64,000 nucleotides of DNA, taken from NCBI GenBank assembly GCA_021234535.1, contig CM037843.1:39867200-39931199 (forward strand), in the 5' to 3' direction. This DNA comes from Stichopus chloronotus (lineage: Eukaryota > Echinodermata > Holothuroidea > Aspidochirotida > Stichopodidae). The notes below the pieces were generated by a model. It saw only the letters and a program-made list of their open reading frames with translations, was not told where the DNA came from and searched no databases. Below are positions 46,801 to 55,800 of this stretch, piece after piece (the first letter of the stretch is position 1; each line of letters opens with the position of its first letter). The translations under genes were made by a program, and so were the position numbers.

Positions 46801-49800
46801 GACTACAAACATTTCACTGTTACACATACAAATAAGTACATGGTGTTACATTAAGAGGCAAAGCAGAATGTACAAATAGCATTCGGACTTCACAGTAAAT
46901 TCGTAGCCTGACAAAGTTATACCTTCAGGTACCCTGGTACGACGAACTTTGACTATGGACGGTGGGTATCCAGGTCCAAATTGTAAACAAAGTGCGAACA
47001 CTAATTTTGTCATACATTGTGCACAAAATATCACAAGCAAGCCAGCAAAGATCATTTTCAAAACAGGTAAAAGCCAAAGTCGTTCAGAACATGTTAAGAT
47101 TGAAGTGCAGTACTTAGATAACAGTGTAACTGTTTAGTGAGACAGGAGTGTGAGGAGTGGAACAATCAGTCATCCAGTACTGTCTCATACGATTTTATGC
47201 TTTTTACGTATTGTACATCTCATATCCTGCTCCTAAATCCAAGTGATACAGTGATGCAACATAAGGGATAAGAGTGGGCTTGGGCTTTGTCAAAGGTTGC
47301 CATTCATGATTGCGCAGGTGGGTAAAGGTGCATAGGTAGTACAGAGACAGTAATTTGGAACAAAGTTATTTAAGACTGACCCACTTACCTGTCTCAGCAC
47401 ACAATTGTGAACAAACCATCCAGGAACCAAGCTAGTACTTGCAAAAACCACATGGAGGACCTACACACATAATTTCCACAGAAGAACTTTGCCAAGAAAC
47501 TACAACCACTTGGTACTAAGGGATGGCAGCGTGAAATGTGGTGCTAGTCTGTCTACATGGTATGAAAATTGTGCTCCTGCTGTGCAGATCACAAATGCAC
47601 TGTGCAGGATATATAGAAAACAGCATGTACTAAAGAAGCACAGACATAAAAAATGTTCACATTCGAAGTTCAAAAACTTGTAACCTAGGGTTAATTAAAA
47701 CCTACTAAAGTCTCAACATTAACCCATACTGTACATACTGGAAGTAGTACTGTAAAGACACCCACAGATTTCTCTTACACCAGGAACTTTACAGTACTGA
47801 TACTGTAGGTACACAATACTGCATACGTTGTGTTCAATTTAACCCGTGCCATAAGAGAATATTTTAATAGCAATGTTTGAAAGACAAGGGGTTGTAAGAC
47901 TAAACAAGACAGTACAACCTTACTGGAACTTTTGGATAAACTTTCTATGCATGTGGACAATATCTACCTCTCTCGATCTGACAAGTATGCAAACTTTTTT
48001 CAAGATAAAGACACTTCTCCTGAAGCTTCACTTCTACAGTCATGCCATGATGCTAGTCTGCCAAAACTAATGTACTGTAATACTATAGCTAGACGTAGGA
48101 AAAATACGTTTTCATAGTTACCTTCTTTCATATCCTCTATAGCTCTCCTAAAACCCCTAGAAAATGCCCTGGCATCAGCTGGATTGGAAAAAGTTAGCCC
48201 ATATTTCTTTTCATCTTGTGTCCTCCAATGGTGGAAGTTTGGTGTAGCTGTGTATTGATCATGGGTCCGAAGTGGGCATTCTAAAACTCTCTTCAATTTG
48301 CAAACAAGAAAACAAAACAAGAAAAGTTTCCACGGTAAATATAGAAATAAATACATTACTATTGAATGTGAAAGTATCAAAGTAAACATTTGTCCTTTTC
48401 AAGCATGCAAAGGTAACACATTCATGAGAAGGGTACCCTCTGTTTTCATTCAATCATCAGCACTAATAAAACTTTTATCTCACAATAACACTCAAGCTGG
48501 TACAAACTGAAAATTTCATTGCATTGAATAGTGTAACTGCAATATGAAATTTCTATCATCAATATCACAAGAACGTTGGAACCAAAGCACAAATGAACAA
48601 ATAGAGAGTAAAAGTGTGGATTGCGCATCGTACAGTTATTGTTGTATGATCCCAATTTTCACACACAACGGAGCACAAATGAGTGAGTAAATAACTTTCC
48701 AATTTGTTCTTTAAAATTTCGTGACCACACATTTCAACATTAGTACTTACGGCCTATTCACATGCACACAGCCAGTACAACTAAAGCTCAAAAATTCAAA
48801 AAGTTTCCATAAATATTAGACGTGAAACTTGTATTAATTATGCTAATTATAAATATTGTCATGTGTCTATACCCATCAAAATCATCACAAACGTATTGAT
48901 ATTAACTCAATGAGCCCCTTTAATGCAACTGCATGGTCTGATTTCTCGTTTCCATGCATGTTATTTACTGTACTAGTAGTATGTGATCCAAATCTGTTTT
49001 AAGAAATACAACACTCATTTTTTCCTGCAATCCCCACAACTTCCTGGTGTGGGTATTCATGAGTGACTGTACTTAACCCTTGCCTCACTGATGCATACAT
49101 TTGACCCATGCTCAGATCGTCCTCAAAACTAATTCTAGCACTGCACCCTGTAAGGCCTAGCCCGCCTCTTCGTTTGCCTTTCGCTTGTGTGCCATACACG
49201 CTGTTTTTTGCCTCGGGCAAAGGTGGTTGCCTCAAAAACTCTGGGTATTCTTGTTTTTTGTTGTCAGTATTTGTACTTTTTCTAGCTATGTTCATTTTTT
49301 CAAATTTCTCACTCGCTTCTGTGCTCGAATTAGTTTTCAGGATGATTTGAGCATGGGTCAAAAGTATGCACTAGTGAGGCAAGTGGTAAGTAAAGGTCTA
49401 TGATGTGAATGTGTCATTTCACAAACAATATATCAGGAGCATCATATCATAATATCAAAACAACACTGCAGTATTTACCAACTGTATGTATGTGCAGTGC
49501 TTGTAACTGACTCTCACACACTCTAGCACAGTAACACTCTTTCCTAATCTGTTTAGTGCTACTTAAAGTTTGCGTTACACCAGATTTGCACAGCTTCACC
49601 TTCCAGAGGTATAAAAGGCAAAACCCTACTTCCTTTCAAATGAACTGTTCTAAACAGAAGCATGATTTATCACCTTCACTCTGTATTCATGCTACTCTTT
49701 ATTGACCACTTTCTCACAAGTCCAAGTCTTTCTGAATCACAGTGTTCCTGGTTCAAGCATGGTAGTACAGTAGTTCCACGGTTCAGCTAAGTGGTCATGG

Positions 49801-52800
49801 AACCGGTTCACATGTGTCATGGTTTAGTTTTCAAATTTTCAAACAGTGGTCACCGTTTGTTTGATACTGTACCTTCACTTTATGTCAATCGTACAATAAA
49901 GCACTACCACTTAACATCTTGACTTTTTTAAAAAGGGCACTGAAAGTGGAAATGGAGAAGCAACAGATTTCAAATTTTTTACATTGACTTTTCCATTCCT
50001 TTGCTGCATGACTCTCTTTTTCTTTTCTTTTTTTGGTCAATGCTTTGACCATCCTCACTGATGGATCTTTTTATGTAAGTTTGATATGCACAATGGACTC
50101 AATTAGCAACATAGCTCTACATGAAAAGAGGAGGGTAAGTATACATCCAGGGCTTGTGAAAACCCAAGACCTTGGGTGAGATATACCCAAAAATAATGCA
50201 GGACACACAGAACACAAAGCCTGTGAGTTTGGGGAGGATGCAAAACCTTTTCAGCAAAGGAAATACTAACAGGCTACAGCTCTGCTTAAAATATTTTCCT
50301 CTCTTTTTTTGACCTATGGGCAAAATTTCTATCTGTGTCCCTGTCAAATCCACACCCATGAGGAAACTTTCCTGAGCCCACGAAAAAATTCACCATTGCC
50401 CTTGGCTCATTTGCAAATGCCCACCTGCAGTATCCTACCACAGGCAGATTACATTGTCACATTTTGTAGTTACACCAGCTCTGCAGCACATTGTGTTCAC
50501 CACCCTCTGTCTCAAAATTCAACCGAAAATGTGCCAATCATCTTTACTTGTTACATATAGCTTGCTGTCAAGATTATTGTCCGTGATTGGCCAAATGTTG
50601 TGCAAACAGCATTGTAGCAACCACACAGTACAGCTGTCAGTAGTAAGAAATTTTGTTGCCTGGACTACTAAATGTGGGCGGAGCCTATTGTCGCAGTGAT
50701 CATCTACTAGTCAAGAGCAACCAATGTGTACAGTTTTAAGTTCCAACAACATTCAGTTTCTGAAATATCTTCCTTAAAGGGAAATTCTGGTCACAATATC
50801 ACAGAGATCACAGTCAATTACGTAATAATGGCCGCAACCTTCAAATCTAGATGCATAGTGTTAGAAACTCTGTTGGAGGGAAGCTTTAACATATCGTGTT
50901 GTGTATGAGAAGTTCATTTCAAACCATCAAGAATATGAGTGAAAATGGTTTGAAATGGCCTAAATAAGTCAGAAGACATGTTTCTTGCCCAGAATTACCC
51001 TTTAATAGTTCGTCAGATTTTTACATCTGGTGACCTTAAATGACCTTTGACCTCCACAAAAATCACAAGGGATCATGTCTCACAACAGACAACACTCACA
51101 TGACGTTTGAAATCCAAGTGACTTTCCCTCATTGAGATACCAAGTTTACAAAGTTTTCAACCTGTGACCTCAACTGACCTCACATGACTAACAAACCTTG
51201 ACAGAGACTTGAGTTTGAAGTTCAAGCAACTTTCTGTTGCTGAGATATCTAACTTAATAGGTTTTCAAGGTTCCCACTCTAGTGACCTTTGACTTATCTG
51301 GAAATTAGAGATCACCTACTTATAATGGACAACCAACATACCAAGTTTGAAGTTTCAGTGACTATCTGTCACTGAAATACTGTGTTTACAAACTATGACC
51401 TCCACTGGCCTCAAGTCACCTTTGACCTCTCCAAAACCTGACAGAGATCATCATCTTATCAAGTGTTACCAATGGCTAGACTGAAATTCCTTTTGGGTTT
51501 CAGACTTTCCCCACTTAGGACCTCAAATGGCCTTTGACCTACCTGAAAAAGTACAGGGATCATCTACTCACAATTGACTACCTACACAACTTTGAAGTTC
51601 AGACAACTTTCCCTTCTTGAGATATCATGTTCACAAGCCAAGGCATCACATACACACATACAAAACATCACCATTGCATAGATTCCTTGCCTGCCTTCGG
51701 TAAGGAATCAAAAGGGTTAATTTCCCTGAAATGTCAAAATTTCCCTCTGAATATACACAAATTTTCCAGGAAAAAGCCTCCTGGCTTCCTATATTTTCAC
51801 CAATGAATCTTTGGATCATGTGCGAGGGCTCCACTTCCAATGCACAGTACTGTAGAGCACTGTAGAGCACAGTTGGGCCTGTCACTGACCCTGATTTTGG
51901 CAGGCTACTGGCAATGGTTTGATCTTCAGTCGCTCAAGCAAGATACGAATGTGATCACCAATAATGAGGATATTCATATAAAACAATCAACCAAATTTGT
52001 CAAATTATATTATTTTTATCTGTACTATTTCTTGAACACCACATGTCAATTGCAATTTGCAACTATTAGCTAATCACAGATCAAAATATTAAGTCCAGTT
52101 TGCTTAATACCGAATTTCATCCCATGAGAATGTTATTTGTACTGGTGAATGAATATACTTTATCTCAGCTTCAATACATCAATACATACAACTATTCTTC
52201 TCTTCTGGTCCTCCTGTACAGTATTTATGCACCTAAGATGTTATCTACACGCACAATACTACCTGTACATTTGTTATATATCCAAAACTTGATGAAACTG
52301 GACAACCTATTATTTCAATAGCTAACAGAAATAAATGCTTCTTTACTGTATCAATACTTTGTGTGCTCCTTAAAAACTTCATACCAGATGCCTCTACTCA
52401 TGGGTACCTTTACTTCACAGGTGGTACAGAGAGGTCACGTCTATTTCATCTTGTTACAGTACTTAGTGTGTGAGGATTTCACCAGGATTGCTTTGGCTGC
52501 ATAATGTAGTTCTATACCAAAGGAAAACCACATTTTGGTGGTTGCTTTAGGAGGAACACCCCAATGAGAAAAATATTGACCTTTGCTCTAGAACAAGGCA
52601 AACATTTGTGTTGTATCAGTGAATAACAAACCACCAAAGTATTATGAATACATATTCAAAATTCCAATCATGGGATAGAGACTCAGTTTCTTGGCTTTCA
52701 AAACCAATGTTGAATACTTGTATTGCTAACAAATTAAACAGGAAAGAAACCTTACAATTTCATTTCTGAACAGTCTATGTTCAGTTCAAGTACTTTCTTA

Positions 52801-55800
52801 ATTGCAAATCACCCACATGTAGTCGAACATCATCCATATTATTTATGACTACAAAGTTCTTGGAAATTCATTTGTAAGACTTGGTCAAAGCAAGATGAAT
52901 GAAAGGGCATTGGATTATTGTAACAAGAGTACGTATAAGGGTAAGTGTCTATGATGTGAATACTGTAAAATCAAAAGAAAAAGAAAGTTGGTTACGACCA
53001 ACAGTGCAACATGACTTATTATTATTATTAAATTATATGCACCGAGAAAATCCTGATAGGGAAAGGATTGAAAAGCACAAATACTGTACTGCCATCAACC
53101 ATCACAACTGGCCTTGGCAAAAAATTTTCAAAACAAGTCGCCATTTGGCGAGCATGGGGGAAAATCCGCTCACCAAATGGCAAAAGTCACTCGCCAATTT
53201 TTAAAACTAGTATAAATACTGTATGTAACGTTGTGCAACAATACAGCCCCCAATTGTAGCCTAACTTTTACACACCACTACTGGCGTGACATCAGGCCTA
53301 ATGACCTAACACTACGTTAGGCCAGTAACTGAAAGTTTTTGGTTAAAACTGAGCCTTCAGTATGATTTGCAGTTAATTTATATTCCACTTCCTTAATCAC
53401 AGAAACAAGGATGATTTCACCTATCACCAGCTAAATCCAATGTAAATCCATAAATTCTTTGTTCCCTAACGAACGATATCATGATTACAATACTAACTCC
53501 CAATAAGTCTCACATGCTGTACTGTGTATCCTGTACGTAATGTACTGTACATGTGCATATCATGTATCGATCACAGCGCACGAAAAGTTTGTCAACCATC
53601 ACCTGTCACTGTTCACTGTCAAAAAGTGAACAGTGATAATAACAAATAATAATAATCGATAACACTGTAACTCCTTTTATAGCTTTGGCTGTACTCCGTA
53701 CATTAATAATGTACAAACTAAGTACCAATGGCCAATGCACAGTCATAGGCCTAGCCAAGTAACTTGCCAGTGTGGCAACCATAGTAAATTTATTGGTCCC
53801 AATTTTAATAACAAATGTCCCTCGCCAATGGCGAGTTGGCGAGCGTGATTGTCAAGGCCTGCATCACAATAGTGCTGGCAAACTTTTAACAGAGGGCCAT
53901 CTGAGTGTGAAGTTTTGTGATGATTGTGCATCCAAATTTACACACCCTGTTGGGCCAAATCATTGATGTAACATACACACACGAGGTGTTTAGTACATTC
54001 TCATTCACGCACCACTGTTTCTCCGACCCTGGAAGAGGCGGTAATATCATATTCACACTCATTCAAACCAAATAAGTGGTTTTAAGTACAGAATCAGTGG
54101 CAAAACTGACAACCAATCACAATGAGCCTTTCAGCTTGTAGCCTAACTGACCAAAAATGGGGGGAGGTGGGTAGATGTGATCATGGCCACTCACTTCCTC
54201 CCCTTCTACAGACTTTTCCTCCAAGTTCAGTATACAATGTATCAAATCAGCATCAGTAGTGGCTGAGTTATCCATTAGGGCTTCATTAGTGGACCTTTAC
54301 CTAGAAGCAGACTTCAGTACCTCATCAGATGCTGGAGATGGGTCTTTGAAGTTAAAAACAGATTCCAGAGGTTGGTCAAATAAGGCTTTGCTGTTGATAC
54401 CACTCTGTTTGTTTGGAGAATACTTCCCAAGGCTGCCTGAAGCATCCTCAGGTCTCCTCAGCACCTTTTAAAGAAGCCTCCTTAGAGGGAGTAAAAGGTA
54501 AAAGTTTAGGGAAGGTCCACTGAAAATCCCTGGGATGGAGACAGAGCCTACAGCCAGAAGGCTACTGTACTATTTCCATACCGCTGCTTCCACTGTACAT
54601 TACATGTACAGTAGATGTTCCTACTGTCATAGCACTCTGGATTTGCAGTGGACATTTCGAGACCTCTTTCTGAAACCGCTGCACTGTGCGGAACAGATCA
54701 TGTAGAGTAGGCTCAATAATCGATACATCTTAATAAAGCAGTACCATTCCATATGGCAAAGGAAGCACTGTAATGGTGGTTAAGGACTAGACTTGGGCAA
54801 CTTACATGACTCCAAAGTCACGACTCTTGGCCACGAGTCGAAAATAAACCCACTATCCTTTGAACCATGACTTCTGCTGAAGTTTTAAACTATAAAAAAT
54901 ATCCACGAAGATACTATTTGGTGTGCCCTACAGTTTGAATTTAAGTTCTTTTTGCAAGTTAAATAACTTTTAACATTATTCACAAATCCATCATTTTTTG
55001 GCTTGTAAAGATGTCACTTGTCACTAGAACTAGATCAAAAATTTTTGCCTGACAACTCAGGAGTGCCAATCACATCCAACAGTGTTTGTAAGTTACATTG
55101 TCTGTGGAATAGTTCCTGCTTTAAATGTAAAGTATGTACTGTATGTGCAGGTGGCAGGTACAATGTCATTGAAACCAATACCAAGTACAAGACACCAGTA
55201 GGCAACTTCATAATCGCGACAACTTAGGCCATAAGCACAGGACTCGACTCTGAAAGCGTAAGAGTCGCCTGAGCCTATTAAGGATATAACCAAGAGTCCA
55301 AAACCTTCACAGTTGTGGCAGCCCGACGTGTATGACATTTGCACTTTGGGATGATTGCGATGGTCTGCCCATTCTGGCTCCTCCTGAACACTGTCTGCAG
55401 GTAATGGACTTCAATGAGATTCATTTGAGTACATCTGAAGAGGCATGACATGCTTTCTGTATGGATCTGGATGTTCAGATGACAATGTGGCTGGAAATGG
55501 GACCAAAATGGTCTAATAGTCTCCTTTAAATTTGCAGCAGCACTTGAAGACCTATGGTACAAAACAACTCACAGATTCAAATACATACTTCGTGACAGAT
55601 CAGGAAGAGCATCAGAGGCGGGAAAACAGGTTAATAGAGACTGTGAAGCAATCCATGAAAGAACATATCCATGCATTTTTATGGTATGATTTCTGTGCAA
55701 AGTAGCAACCCTAGAAAGGAATAACAAGTAAAATCATGTTCATCAATTCAGAAAGTCCACATAATAACATGTCTCTGGAATTAACAAGTACTGTACCAGT

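Noticed and set aside
46485..46835. 116-codon ORF with similarity to an ORF at 2028-2216
   Set aside because: The similarity is explained by a shared interspersed repeat at DNA level; no evidence of coding selection.
48000..48389. Methionine-started ORF around the EVH1 exon
   Set aside because: The real coding part is only 48122-48290; both ends run into intron past consensus splice sites.
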